This document shows, in pieces, positions 8,376 through 16,786 of a stretch of DNA of 64,000 bases. Numbering within the stretch: the stretch's first letter is position 1; each line of letters begins with the position of its first letter. A program made the translations under genes and the position numbers. Below the pieces are notes generated by a model that saw only the letters and a list, made by a program, of their open reading frames with translations, was not told the DNA's origin and ran no database searches. The stretch lies in assembly GCA_965216445.1 (NCBI GenBank), contig OZ244166.1, forward strand, positions 992,001 through 1,056,000, in the 5' to 3' direction. The stretch is from MA-ANB-1 sp965216445. GTDB lineage: Bacteria; Actinomycetota; Acidimicrobiia; Spongiisociales; ZC4RG35.

Positions 8376-9875
8376 GTGTCTCCGTCCAACGATTGGCTAC
8401 GAGACCGTGCGTTGAGTGTTATGCCGCGGGTCACGGTCACCGAATTCGGCAACATCAACTATCAGGCAGATGTGACTGCCCGATTGAAGAATTCCACATT
8501 CTTCGTTTCCGATGAAGAGATCAGCCAAAACCGGATGACACGTGCCGAGGCCGAAAGGTGGGCGCAGAAGCAAGACGACTATGTCGCCGAACAGGACATG
8601 ATCCTTGTTGAAGGATACATCGGCCCTGACCCCGAGTTCCGCACTGCGTGTCAGCTCTTCATCGAGGCATCGCAACCGAACATCGCCGCGATGCAAGCGC
8701 AGCTGTACTTTCCGAAGGATTCGAGCTGGGACCCCGAATTCACTGTGATTTACACCCCAGGGCTGCCCGCTCCCGGCAAACCTGACGATCGGCTCATTAT
8801 TGTGGATCTCGAAAACTGGACCACACGAGTTTTCGGCTCTGACTACTTCGGAGAATCGAAGATGGGCGGACTCCGAATGTGGAACCGCCTGGTGTATGAC
8901 AGGGGTGGTCTTGCCCTCCATGCCGGATTGAAGGTCTACCCGTCGGATTCAACAAGAAGTGGCGACGAAGAGTCGATGCTGATCATCGGTCTTTCCGGGA
9001 CTGGCAAAACCACGACGACGTTCAGGCAGCAAGCCGGTTCTCTGCCGGTCCAGGATGACTTCGTCGGTTTGCTTAAAGGGGGAGCTGTGCACACCACCGA
9101 GGCTGGCTGTTTTGCCAAGACTTACGGGCTTGATCCCGATGACGAGCCGACGATATACGGTGGGACAACCCGTCCCGACGCATGGCTCGAAAACGTGTCG
9201 GTGAGTCCGGAGGGGAAGGTCGACTTCTTCGATACGTCTTACACAGCCAACGGGAGATGCACCTTCCCGATGGCCAACATCCGCCATAGGGATCCAAGCA
9301 ACGTCCCTAAGGCCAGGTATCTGCTGATACTTAATCGGTCCGACCACATCATCCCCGCAGTGTCCAAACTGAAACGGTCTCAGATCCCCGGATACTTCAT
9401 GCTTGGTGAGACTAAAGGCACGTCGGCAGGTGGCGCCGCTGAGGCAGGGAAGAGTCTCCGTGTTCCCGGCACCAACCCGTTCTTCTTTAACGATGACGCT
9501 CTCCAAGGAAACCGACTAATGGAACTGCTCGATTCCATGCCGGACCTCGAGGCCTATGTGCTCAACACCGGCCGGGTTGGGGGAGAGGGTGAACGCTCCA
9601 AGAAGGTCCGAATCTCGGACTCGTCGTCAATTGTCCAGGGAATCGTTGAAGGGACAATCGAGTGGGCACCCGATCCGGACTTCGGATACGAGGTGGCGAC
9701 CTCGGTTCCGGGAGTGCCCGACCCGCAGTTGTTGCGGCCCCACACCCTCTACGAGTCACAAGGTCGAACAGATGAGTACACCGCAATTGTGAAGCGGCTC
9801 AAATCTGAGAGGTTGGCCTATCTCCAAGGCTTCTCGGCTCTTGACCCAGCGATTGTGGCCGGTCTGAGTCAGTGA
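8376..9875 (+). CDS. pckA: Phosphoenolpyruvate carboxykinase (ATP), divergent
   Basis: Converts oxaloacetate and ATP to PEP, CO2 and ADP, the entry to gluconeogenesis. The kinase P-loop IIGLSGTGKTTTTF, the following QDDF metal motif, and TTEAGCFAKTYGL with ALHAGLKV match the ATP-dependent family, and VNTGRVGG corresponds to the VNTGWNG adenine-site motif. The sequence is clearly diverged from the E. coli type. The start is uncertain: the frame is open from 8292, but the first ~28 residues do not look coding; GTG 8376 is used and ATG 8421 is an alternative. The region TARLKNSTFF stands where E. coli has the substrate-binding Arg65 loop. The gene stands alone, divergent from the L,D-transpeptidase. 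Confidence 0.8.
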   Translation: MSPSNDWLRDRALSVMPRVTVTEFGNINYQADVTARLKNSTFFVSDEEISQNRMTRAEAERWAQKQDDYVAEQDMILVEGYIGPDPEFRTACQLFIEASQPNIAAMQAQLYFPKDSSWDPEFTVIYTPGLPAPGKPDDRLIIVDLENWTTRVFGSDYFGESKMGGLRMWNRLVYDRGGLALHAGLKVYPSDSTRSGDEESMLIIGLSGTGKTTTTFRQQAGSLPVQDDFVGLLKGGAVHTTEAGCFAKTYGLDPDDEPTIYGGTTRPDAWLENVSVSPEGKVDFFDTSYTANGRCTFPMANIRHRDPSNVPKARYLLILNRSDHIIPAVSKLKRSQIPGYFMLGETKGTSAGGAAEAGKSLRVPGTNPFFFNDDALQGNRLMELLDSMPDLEAYVLNTGRVGGEGERSKKVRISDSSSIVQGIVEGTIEWAPDPDFGYEVATSVPGVPDPQLLRPHTLYESQGRTDEYTAIVKRLKSERLAYLQGFSALDPAIVAGLSQ

Positions 9876-9876
9876 C

Positions 9877-10506
9877 TCAGGACGATGGGATTATGACCAG
9901 AACGCATCCGCTGGCGACGGAGATGACCGCTTCTGTCTTCTCAAACTGATTACTGATTCCGAGCGACGTCCCTGAGTGAAGGGTGGCGTCGTCGAGCGTC
10001 CATTTCAGCCCAACGGTTGACACCCCGGTGGCGTCGCCTCCAAACGGTATGAGAGAAATCGTCTCGCCTCGATCGCCTTGTATGCGTCGTGTTCCCCGCA
10101 CTATGTGGCAGATACTGTCCGACCTGACCCAGTCGATTTCCGGGACTGAATCCCAACGGTCACTGCAGATGGTCGCCAGTGCGCCTACCTCATGGTCGAA
10201 ACGTCCCCCTTCGGCACCTACCAAGACCATTCGGCCCGGCTGATCTCGAATAGCTAGCTCCAAGGCAAGATCGAGATCCGTGGCGTCTTTGTCCTTTGGA
10301 TGGGACAGGAGATCAGTGGTCTCGGGAATGGCGGTTCCCGCAGGCAGAGAATCCATGTCGCCAATGATCGTGTCGACGCCATATCCCAATGCTTCTGCCA
10401 CCAGATACCCGCTGTCTGCCGCTATCACCTGGTCTGGTTGGGGGAGTTCGTCGATGATGCCGAGCGGAGGAGGGTTTCCGCCCGCAAAAACAAATACCGT
10501 GCTCAT
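9877..10506 (-). CDS. thiN: Thiamine diphosphokinase
   Basis: A 209-residue cytosolic enzyme transferring pyrophosphate from ATP to thiamine, giving the cofactor TPP. The N-terminal half has the family motifs VIAADSGYLVAEALG, IGDMDSL and HPKDKDATDLDLAL (acidic residues binding metal and pyrophosphate); GAEGGRFDHEVGAL follows, and the C-terminal part is the small beta domain that binds thiamine (SLIPFGGDATGVSTVGLKW). It lies 145 bases downstream of the ATP-grasp gene on the same strand. No TPP riboswitch consensus was found upstream. TPP is needed by the AceE encoded in this window. Confidence 0.88.
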   Translation of the reverse strand: MSTVFVFAGGNPPPLGIIDELPQPDQVIAADSGYLVAEALGYGVDTIIGDMDSLPAGTAIPETTDLLSHPKDKDATDLDLALELAIRDQPGRMVLVGAEGGRFDHEVGALATICSDRWDSVPEIDWVRSDSICHIVRGTRRIQGDRGETISLIPFGGDATGVSTVGLKWTLDDATLHSGTSLGISNQFEKTEAVISVASGCVLVIIPSS

Positions 10507-10651
10507 GTAAATGACAAAATCGTCTTACGCGCGATCTCGCGGGTAAGAACTAACCCTAAAGTCGAACTTGAACCTTGCAATTCCACTTTCCTTAGGAATA
10601 CGCGGCCAGATATGGCCGGTTTTGCGTTGAGAAACCTGCATGGTACCCGGC

Positions 10652-11863
10652 TCACCCGATTTGTACTTCTATCAGCTTGTTGGCGCGGGTCAGTGCTGCT
10701 TCCACTTCGTCCGGTGTTTCCGATTTGGCGAATACAAATCCAAGATACCGATCACCTTGGGGTGGTGGTGCGACTTGGGATCCTATTGGTGCGGTGATTT
10801 CGTGACCGACAATCGCCGGGTCTTCGGCTAGTGCGCCCAAACCGTCGATGGATTCGAGAAGGCCGGCGCGAGGAATCGGAATCATAAGGACTCCACTTGC
10901 TCCGGGAGCCCTGCGGAGCTCACGTTTGTCCCGTCCGATGGCATTGCGCAGTATCAACGTCTCGAGCGACGTGTCCATGAGACCGAAGCTGAGGCTTCGG
11001 GAGCACAGACCCCCGATCGATCTGGCTGCTACCTCAATCACCTGAACCCCCTGAGGGCCGAGAATCAGTTCTATATGCACCGGACCGTTCGTCAAACCGA
11101 GAGCACGGATCGACATCTCGGCTACGCGGAGGATCTCGTTCTGGAGCGGACCAGGGTGACGTGATGGGGTCACGAGGATGGTTTCTGGAAATGCTGGGCC
11201 CGTCGGTCGGTCGGGCTTGTCGAAGATGGTTAGAGCCACCAAACCCTCGGGGCCAACAACACCTTCAACGGCTACCTCATCGCCTTTGACGTACTTTTCC
11301 AACAGCAGCGTTTCATCCCTGGCTCCGTCGGCAGCGAGTATTGAACGTACTTGTGAGACGACCGAAGGTAGGTCGTCGGGTGTGTCGGCTCGAATCACGC
11401 CTTGGCTCGCTGCTCGGGAGAGGGGTTTGACCACCAGCGGATAGCCGATCGGTTCGGCGGCCCTTTGAGGGTTGTCATCGGCACCCAGACTCAACCAATC
11501 TGGTTGGGGCACTTCACCGAGGGTCAGGAGCCGACGCAGCTGTGCTTTGTCTCGGGTGGCTCTGGCGGCATCGACTGGGTTGGAGGGCAGACCAAGCCTG
11601 GTGGCGGCGAGTGCTGCAATGACCACCCCGCTGTCATCGGCTGCAACAACCCCGTCGATCGCGTTTTGGTCCCCATATGCCACGATTTCCTCCGCAGCAC
11701 CCTCCACATCGGAGCAGTCGATCCTGATGTATCCCGGTCCCATGTCGATTGGGGCATCACCTTCGGACGCAACAACCAGGTCAACCCCAAGCTGGTTGCT
11801 AGCTTCGATGAATTCGGCCGCCCGGTAGGTCTGTGTGGGCAGGATTACGACAATGCGGGACAC
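10652..11863 (-). CDS. ATP-grasp domain protein (carboxylate-amine ligase type)
   Basis: A 403-residue protein with an N-terminal preATP-grasp Rossmann-like domain (SRIVVILPTQTYRAAEF) and a central ATP-grasp fold: GYPLVVKPLSRAASQGV binds ATP, LLLEKYVKGDEVAVEGVV and HIELILGPQGVQVIEVAARSIGGL hold the metal-binding acidic residues. Such enzymes join a carboxylate to an amine through an acyl phosphate; the exact substrate cannot be told from sequence. It resembles stand-alone ligases of the PurK/carbamoyl-phosphate-synthase group rather than any named pathway member. It is divergent from nfuA with about 37 bases between starts. Confidence 0.8.
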   Translation of the reverse strand: MSRIVVILPTQTYRAAEFIEASNQLGVDLVVASEGDAPIDMGPGYIRIDCSDVEGAAEEIVAYGDQNAIDGVVAADDSGVVIAALAATRLGLPSNPVDAARATRDKAQLRRLLTLGEVPQPDWLSLGADDNPQRAAEPIGYPLVVKPLSRAASQGVIRADTPDDLPSVVSQVRSILAADGARDETLLLEKYVKGDEVAVEGVVGPEGLVALTIFDKPDRPTGPAFPETILVTPSRHPGPLQNEILRVAEMSIRALGLTNGPVHIELILGPQGVQVIEVAARSIGGLCSRSLSFGLMDTSLETLILRNAIGRDKRELRRAPGASGVLMIPIPRAGLLESIDGLGALAEDPAIVGHEITAPIGSQVAPPPQGDRYLGFVFAKSETPDEVEAALTRANKLIEVQIG

Positions 11864-11900
11864 CTGGTTGACTCTAAAGAGCCACTACGATTGTGCGCAG

Positions 11901-12515
11901 ATGTCTGATACCAACGCCCTTACGATCGCGCCCGATGCGCTTGAGATGATCCGTCAGCTGCGAGACCAAGAGCCCGGCGACAACGAGTTTGCGTTGTCAA
12001 TCGAGGTGACCGGGTTTCGGGGCCCCCAGTTCTCCTACGAATTGGCCTTTGTCGAGCTCGATTCCAAGAAAGCTGACTGGACCGAGGAGCGTCACGGCGA
12101 TATGGCCGTCATCTACCCCGAAATTGATCGGGAAAAGCTCGACGGCGCCGCACTTGAACTTACCGACCAGGGATTGGTCATGAACAATCCCAACTCGCCG
12201 GCACCGCCTGAGATGACGGCTCCTGCAGGCGATCTCGAAGGGCCACTTGTCGAGCGAGTGCAGCAAGTGATCACCCAGCAGGTGAACCCTGCAATTGCGT
12301 CTCACGGTGGTGGGGCGGAACTGGTCTCGATCGACGGAACAATCGCCTACCTGAGGCTTTTTGGCGGTTGTCAGGGTTGTGGTTTGGCCCAGGTCACGTT
12401 GAAACAGGGTATTGAGCGAATCCTCCTCGAGTCGATCGAAGAACTCACTCAGGTGGTCGACGTCACCGATCACGCTTCGGGCGACGACCCCTACTACCAG
12501 AGCCAGAAGAAGTAG
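11901..12515 (+). CDS. nfuA: Fe-S cluster carrier, NfuA-like
   Basis: A 204-residue protein with two parts. Residues ~1-95 form a degenerate HesB/IscA-like domain without the Cys ligands; residues ~113-195 are a NifU C-terminal domain whose GGCQGC motif (Cys157 and Cys160) would hold a [4Fe-4S] cluster at a dimer interface for transfer to client proteins. This architecture is that of NfuA. The start at 11901 follows the weakly conserved leader and matches the family N-terminus. Clients in the window could be the Cys-rich helicase-nucleases and the radical SAM protein, but that is inference. Confidence 0.85.
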   Translation: MSDTNALTIAPDALEMIRQLRDQEPGDNEFALSIEVTGFRGPQFSYELAFVELDSKKADWTEERHGDMAVIYPEIDREKLDGAALELTDQGLVMNNPNSPAPPEMTAPAGDLEGPLVERVQQVITQQVNPAIASHGGGAELVSIDGTIAYLRLFGGCQGCGLAQVTLKQGIERILLESIEELTQVVDVTDHASGDDPYYQSQKK

Positions 12516-12525
12516 TCGTCAGAGG

Positions 12526-13008
12526 ATGGCGGAGTCCCGACTCAAAAAGCAGGGCTCACCGAAAGGCCTGAAGCGCTGGCTATTCCGAGCACCAATCCTT
12601 CTCTACCGCTGGCATCTGGGTGCACTTCTTGGCAAGAGGTTTGTTCTTCTCGAGCACATCGGTCGCAGCTCAGGCCAGGTCAGGTCGACGGTCCTCGAGG
12701 TCGTTTCGATCGAAGAAAATCGGGTGTATGTCGCCGCTGCCTGGGGAGAGAAGTCGGACTGGTTTCTGAACGTCCGGAAAGAGCCCAGCGTCACATTCCA
12801 ACTTGGATCAAGGCGCCGAAAGGCCCAGGCCTCTGAAGTCGATGAGGCTCGCGCCCTCGAAATCCTGACCACGTACAACACGAACCATCCCAAGGCCTTT
12901 GAGAGACTCGCAAAGTACATTCTCGAGGACCCAGGCGGGACCCCTGCGGATTGGGTCGAAAATGTTGCATTCCTCGTACCGGTTGTGGAGCTTACCCCGA
13001 GCCAATAG
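12526..13008 (+). CDS. Deazaflavin (F420)-dependent nitroreductase family protein
   Basis: A ~160-residue split-barrel protein of the Ddn/FDOR family, which uses or binds coenzyme F420 in actinobacteria. Typical features are the N-terminal helix with PILLYRWHLG, the GRSSGQVRSTVLEVV strand pair, and GEKSDWFLNVRKEPSVTF, which corresponds to the usual G...WxxNLxxxPxV motif. The substrate is unknown; relatives reduce quinones or nitroimidazoles. The start at 12526 has GAGG directly touching it, so the true start may differ. It lies 10 bases after nfuA, perhaps in the same transcript. Confidence 0.75.
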   Translation: MAESRLKKQGSPKGLKRWLFRAPILLYRWHLGALLGKRFVLLEHIGRSSGQVRSTVLEVVSIEENRVYVAAAWGEKSDWFLNVRKEPSVTFQLGSRRRKAQASEVDEARALEILTTYNTNHPKAFERLAKYILEDPGGTPADWVENVAFLVPVVELTPSQ

Positions 13009-13167
13009 CTCCGAAAGTCCAGCGTTTAGGGGGTGTTGGGGGTTCAGAATCTGAGAATTCTGCCGATATATCACCCCAATGGCACGTCTGGGATCGAGCG
13101 GAGAGATCTTGGCTGTCGCGACCTGCGTCGACGGCTTTGAATTCTGTCGCGCCTCCGGGGCTCTGTA

Positions 13168-14070
13168 ATGAGTGGAGGCGAGGAACGCTGGGTCGACGTG
13201 CCCAGACGTGGAGCGGTCCCAGAAAAAGCACCGGAGGGCTTCGTAGCTGAGGTCGTATCGCGGGTGTCGGCGGGATCGTCGCCATCTGCAATCTCGGGAA
13301 GCACTGCAGTTCTGAGTCCAAAGGCTGCCCTCCTGATGGGCGTTGTGGGCCTCCTAGTTGTGCTTGGAGCCTTTGCCGCTTTCGGGAACAGCGGTGGAGA
13401 GGGCTCACCGACCCTGAACGCCGATGATGTCCCGTTCTATGCGTGCCCAGGAGACGGCGAAGTCGGGTCGTTCGGGGCAGGGGATCGAGTTGAAGTGATG
13501 GGGCAAGACGGCGAGTGGTTGGCGGTTGGTACCGCGGAATCCGAACTCGCCAGGGTTTATGTCCATGCCGACTTTCTCAACAATGTCGGGAGCGTCGATG
13601 ATCTGGAAGGCGAACCATGTGATGTAGCGGCTTTGTTGGGGCTTGCTGCCGACACGTCGACGTCAACAACCACAGGGGTCTCGACGACGACGCCGGAGGA
13701 GACCACCACCACAGCGCCCAAGACCACCAACACCACTGTCAAGAAGTCCACGACAACAACTAAAGGCTCGGTCGCCTCGACCAACACTACGACCACCACA
13801 ACGTCGACGACTACGACCACGGTGCCGGGATCTTCGACCACGACTACCAGTCCGACGACGTCAACCTCGACCTCGACTACTTCGACCTCGACATCGACTA
13901 CGTCAACGACTTCAACATCCACAACGTCGACATCAACGACCTCAACATCCACAACGTCGACGTCCACCACATCGACGACGTCAACGACCTCGACCTCGAC
14001 CTCGACTACGTCAACCACGTCTACGTCGACCACTTCGACTTCGACGACCACCACAACGACCATCCCGTAG
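13168..14070 (+). CDS. Single-pass membrane protein with SH3-like domain and Thr/Ser tail
   Basis: A 300-residue protein of unknown function. A short cytoplasmic N-terminus (~1-50) is followed by one membrane helix (~52-72, LLMGVVGLLVVLGAFAAF), then a ~80-residue extracellular region resembling a bacterial SH3 domain (YACPGDGEVGSFGAGDRV, then VMGQDGEWLAV) and finally ~135 residues made almost only of Thr and Ser up to the stop. Thr-rich linkers occur in other exported proteins here, but a tail with nothing after it is odd; it may act as a stalk or be glycosylated. The DNA for the tail is a simple repeat and could vary in length. The 160-base gap upstream shows no clear promoter. Confidence 0.7.
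   Translation: MSGGEERWVDVPRRGAVPEKAPEGFVAEVVSRVSAGSSPSAISGSTAVLSPKAALLMGVVGLLVVLGAFAAFGNSGGEGSPTLNADDVPFYACPGDGEVGSFGAGDRVEVMGQDGEWLAVGTAESELARVYVHADFLNNVGSVDDLEGEPCDVAALLGLAADTSTSTTTGVSTTTPEETTTTAPKTTNTTVKKSTTTTKGSVASTNTTTTTTSTTTTTVPGSSTTTTSPTTSTSTSTTSTSTSTTSTTSTSTTSTSTTSTSTTSTSTTSTTSTTSTSTSTTSTTSTSTTSTSTTTTTTIP
13651..14066 (+). repeat. Low-complexity ACN/TCN repeat encoding a Thr/Ser tail
   Basis: About 415 bases in which nearly every codon is a Thr (ACN) or Ser (TCN) codon, with near-repeats of units such as ACGTCGACATC. The units are imperfect, so this is a degenerate coding repeat rather than a clean microsatellite. It spans the C-terminal part of the preceding membrane protein. Confidence 0.85.
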
Positions 14071-14084
14071 GGCCTTTGCGTCGC

Positions 14085-14113
14085 GGCCATATAGCGGCCC
14101 TTATGTGGCCTTT
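14085..14113 (+). terminator. Probable intrinsic terminator
   Basis: GGCCATAT (14085-14092) pairs with ATGTGGCC (14103-14110), eight pairs with one G-U, followed by TTT. It lies between the ends of two convergent genes (14070 and 14117) and could end the Thr/Ser-tail gene. Confidence 0.5.
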
Positions 14114-14116
14114 GGA

Positions 14117-14533
14117 TTACTCCGATTCGGTGAGATCGATTAGACCGCCGTTGGTCGGGCGAAAACCAACCGTGTCGTAGTAGAAGGGCTTCAGGTCGTC
14201 ATCGAAGTCGACGTGAAGCCACTCACATCCAGCCTCTCTCGCCGCATCCCTAGCCTGGTGAATCAGTTGCAGACCAATTCCCTGATGTCTGGCATCGGAG
14301 GCGACCATCTCATCTTGGATCCACGCATGAACGAAACCATCTGATATCAAGTTCACAAACCCGACGAGGCGTCCATCGGTTCGGGCGGTGACCCAGCCGA
14401 GGCTGTTCTCTTGGCACAAGGCAGCCCAATCCCATTCGGTGTCTGCATATGTGCGATGTTGGAATGCGTCGGCGTGGAGCTCGTTCACTTCTGCACTGGT
14501 GAACTCTCCCCGCCACTGGTACTCAACTTCCAC
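14117..14533 (-). CDS. GNAT family N-acetyltransferase
   Basis: A 138-residue acetyl-CoA-dependent acyltransferase. The GNAT core is visible: the beta4 strand VGFVNLISDG, motif A with the pyrophosphate-binding loop DEMVASDARHQGIGLQLI (R-x-x-G-I-G form), and motif B with CEWLHVDFDDDLKPFYYDTVGF, a common GNAT ending with FY...GF. The acceptor substrate cannot be predicted. It stands alone between a convergent neighbour and the divergent mug gene. Confidence 0.85.
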   Translation of the reverse strand: MEVEYQWRGEFTSAEVNELHADAFQHRTYADTEWDWAALCQENSLGWVTARTDGRLVGFVNLISDGFVHAWIQDEMVASDARHQGIGLQLIHQARDAAREAGCEWLHVDFDDDLKPFYYDTVGFRPTNGGLIDLTESE

Positions 14534-14620
14534 CCAAGCAACAGTAGGCCTTCCTTGGTTGGGTGGGCGAGTAATTTCTGGGATGCAGTGTGAACAGAGA
14601 GTCGTCCGAGAGAGAGCAAG

Positions 14621-15181
14621 TTGGGCTTTAGCAAAAACGAACTAGGCGCGTTTCGCGATGCGACGGTTCCGGACCTGATCGGGGCGAATTGTCGTTTGCT
14701 CTTTGTTGGCATCAACCCTGGTCTCTGGACTGCGGCAACTCAGACTCATTTCTGCCACCCCTCAAATCGGTTCTACCCCGCCCTACGTGGAGCTGGGCTG
14801 ATCGACTTTGCGATAGATACAAATCTGGGCATGACTGCCGAACAGAAGTCGCAGTTCACCGATCGTGGCATGGGAATCACCAACCTTGTCCGACGTGCCA
14901 CGGTTCGAGCTTCAGAACTCGAACGTGATGAACTTGTCGAGGGGGGTCGGCGTCTTGGTGATCTCACAGCAACAGTCCGCCCTGAGGTCGTAGCCATCGC
15001 TGGCGTTACCGCATATCGGACCGCGTTCGGCGATAAGAACGCGAAGTTAGGGCGTCAGGGGTCGACGGCTTCGCCCGAGACCTGGGTTCTCCCCAATCCA
15101 AGTGGACTAAACGCCCATGTCACGACGGACGACCTTGCCGAGTGGTTCCGACGAGTCGCAAAAAGGGCTGGACTGCTGTGA
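14621..15181 (+). CDS. mug: G/U mismatch-specific DNA glycosylase
   Basis: A 186-residue DNA repair enzyme of the uracil-DNA glycosylase superfamily (family 2, Mug/TDG), which removes uracil or ethenocytosine opposite guanine. The active-site motif GINPGLWTA (family GINPG, Asn for water activation) is at about residues 30-38, followed by HPSNRFYPAL, and the intercalation loop NPSGLNAH (family NPSGLN) is at about 160-167. The start is TTG at 14621 behind a purine-rich GAGAGAG. Its stop overlaps the start of the next small membrane gene in a GTGA arrangement. Confidence 0.88.
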   Translation: MGFSKNELGAFRDATVPDLIGANCRLLFVGINPGLWTAATQTHFCHPSNRFYPALRGAGLIDFAIDTNLGMTAEQKSQFTDRGMGITNLVRRATVRASELERDELVEGGRRLGDLTATVRPEVVAIAGVTAYRTAFGDKNAKLGRQGSTASPETWVLPNPSGLNAHVTTDDLAEWFRRVAKRAGLL

Positions 15182-15429
15182 GCGAACCGACACCTCGCCA
15201 AGTCCTCTATGCGTTGGTAGCCGGGGGTTTCCTTGCGGTTGTGGTCGTGTTGGTAATCGGAGCTGCGGCTGCTGGTCTGGTCCCCAACTGGTGGACGGCG
15301 ACGATGGCAGTCACAACTGGTGTGTTGGGCATCTGGTGTGGATTTAACTGGCGGAGGACGCCGATCGTCTTGTCGTTGAGCATTGCCCTGTTCTTGGTGT
15401 GGACAGTGGGGACTCTGCTGGTCGCCTGA
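15178..15429 (+). CDS. Small membrane protein, three hydrophobic segments
   Basis: An 83-residue protein of unknown function. The GTG start overlaps the mug stop by four bases, which decides the start and points to coupled translation. The sequence has three hydrophobic stretches (YALVAGGFLAVVVVLVIGA, ATMAVTTGVLGIWCGF and IVLSLSIALFLVWTVGTLLV), joined by short loops, and no charged catalytic motif. It is probably an inner-membrane protein. No family is recognised. Confidence 0.7.
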   Translation: MSEPTPRQVLYALVAGGFLAVVVVLVIGAAAAGLVPNWWTATMAVTTGVLGIWCGFNWRRTPIVLSLSIALFLVWTVGTLLVA

Positions 15430-15487
15430 CGCCCTGAACCTATGCAGGGAATCCGCCACTATTGGCGACGGATTCCTAAGGAACGCG

Positions 15488-15519
15488 AAAGGGGGACGGC
15501 ACAGTGCCGTCCCCCTTTT
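15488..15519. terminator. Strong bidirectional terminator
   Basis: GGGGGACGGCAC (15491-15502) and GTGCCGTCCCCC (15504-15515) are perfect inverted repeats around a single base. They are flanked by AAA on the left and TTTT on the right, so either strand gives a hairpin followed by a U run. It lies between the convergent small membrane gene and the serine protease gene and should end both transcripts. Confidence 0.9.
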
Positions 15520-15523
15520 ACAG

Positions 15524-16729
15524 CTAGGAGCTGAAGGTGGCGCTTATCGTTTCGCTGCTGCCGTCGTCGTAGTTGATCACCGCTTCAACGGTGTGGTCAC
15601 CCGAGCCGAGCTTGGTTGTATTGAATCCGCGGGCGTCGCCGTTGCGCGCCGTCCCCGCCAGGTCGAAGGGATCGGAAGTGTCGGTCTTGGGCCGTGCGCC
15701 GTTGACGGTGAATGTCACTGACGAGATGCCGTCCGATGGTGAGACGAACACATAGATCGTCCCATCAACCGTGGCGCCGTCCAGATTCACCGGGTCGGAG
15801 CGGTCCGATGAGAAGCTCACCAGGAGGCTGACGTCACCAGGCGGTGGTGGAGGCGGTGGTGGTGGTGGTGGGGTATCACCGATGGTCTCGGCGATCCAGT
15901 CTGAGAACGCCGCAACCTCGGCGTATACGCCGGGGGCGTTTGCGTCAGCGCAACCGATGCCCCAACTGACGATGCCGGCCTGTACGTATCCGTTTGACCC
16001 GTCGGGAACAAAGAGAGGCCCTCCGCTGTCACCTCCGCATGAGTCGACGCCAACGTCGCCGGCACACAGCATCACTGTTGCGTTGAATCCGCGACTGACC
16101 GCACTATTGGCGCAGTCTCCGTCAGCCCAGATTGGGACGTCGACCTCGTACAACACCTCGGGGTAATTGGGAACTGACTCGGTAAAACCCCAGCCGGTAA
16201 CTGTTGCCATCGTCCCGGGCGCCCACAACGAGGCGTTGCTCGCCGATGCCAGACCGATCGGTGCGACGCTGGTCGGACTCTCCAACTCGATGAGTGCTAT
16301 GTCGTTGGCAAGGGTTCTGTTGTTGTAACTCGGGTGGAGCGTGATGCTCTTGGCGCCAATTCGCTCGCCGTCACTGCTGGTCAGATCGTGTCGGCCGATC
16401 ACCAGATCGACGCTCGAGGCGGTGGAACCAACCACGCAATGGCCAGCGGTCATGACCCAGTTGGGTGCCACCACGGAACCACCACAGTATTGGCCGAGGT
16501 ATGCGTTCGATTGTGACGAGGAGACAAGGGCGACCATAAACGGGTACGCATCAGGTGTGGCCTCACCTCCGCCAACGATTTGTGGAGTGATGTCTGGCGC
16601 TGCCGAAGCCGGACTCACCAGTCCTATGAGAATCGTCAGCGATGCAATGACTGACAAAAGGGTCGATCGACTTCCGCGTTTCGTTTTGCGCACCTGGTTC
16701 CTCCCGATACCTGTTTTCGAATCCGCCAT
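15524..16729 (-). CDS. Secreted trypsin-like serine protease (S1)
   Basis: A 401-residue exported protease. It has a signal peptide (~1-44, ending SPASAA), a short propeptide and the activation site IVGG at 51-54. The catalytic triad is complete: His97 (MTAGHCVV), Asp143 (NDIALIEL) and Ser235 (CGGDSGGPL). Asp229, six residues before the Ser, matches the trypsin S1-pocket Asp189, so cleavage after Arg/Lys is expected. After ~residue 290 comes a run of eleven prolines, then an Ig-like or carbohydrate-binding-like domain of ~95 residues. It is preceded by MOSC on the same strand and followed by a strong terminator. Confidence 0.92.
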   Translation of the reverse strand: MADSKTGIGRNQVRKTKRGSRSTLLSVIASLTILIGLVSPASAAPDITPQIVGGGEATPDAYPFMVALVSSSQSNAYLGQYCGGSVVAPNWVMTAGHCVVGSTASSVDLVIGRHDLTSSDGERIGAKSITLHPSYNNRTLANDIALIELESPTSVAPIGLASASNASLWAPGTMATVTGWGFTESVPNYPEVLYEVDVPIWADGDCANSAVSRGFNATVMLCAGDVGVDSCGGDSGGPLFVPDGSNGYVQAGIVSWGIGCADANAPGVYAEVAAFSDWIAETIGDTPPPPPPPPPPPGDVSLLVSFSSDRSDPVNLDGATVDGTIYVFVSPSDGISSVTFTVNGARPKTDTSDPFDLAGTARNGDARGFNTTKLGSGDHTVEAVINYDDGSSETISATFSS

Positions 16730-16786
16730 TCAGCGGCGGGTTCGACGTTGAGTAAGACCCTACCGGGTCAGATGCCTGGTGTGCGC

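Noticed and set aside
10603..10623. Hairpin CGGCCA-GATA-TGGCCG followed by GTTTT
   Set aside because: The T run is on the plus strand, but the genes on both sides are on the minus strand, so it is not a convincing terminator for either.
10507..10651. TPP riboswitch ahead of thiN
   Set aside because: The CTGAGA and ACCTGATCTGG-type conserved blocks are absent.
13651..14066. CRISPR array
   Set aside because: Units are short, imperfect, unspaced and in frame as Thr/Ser codons.
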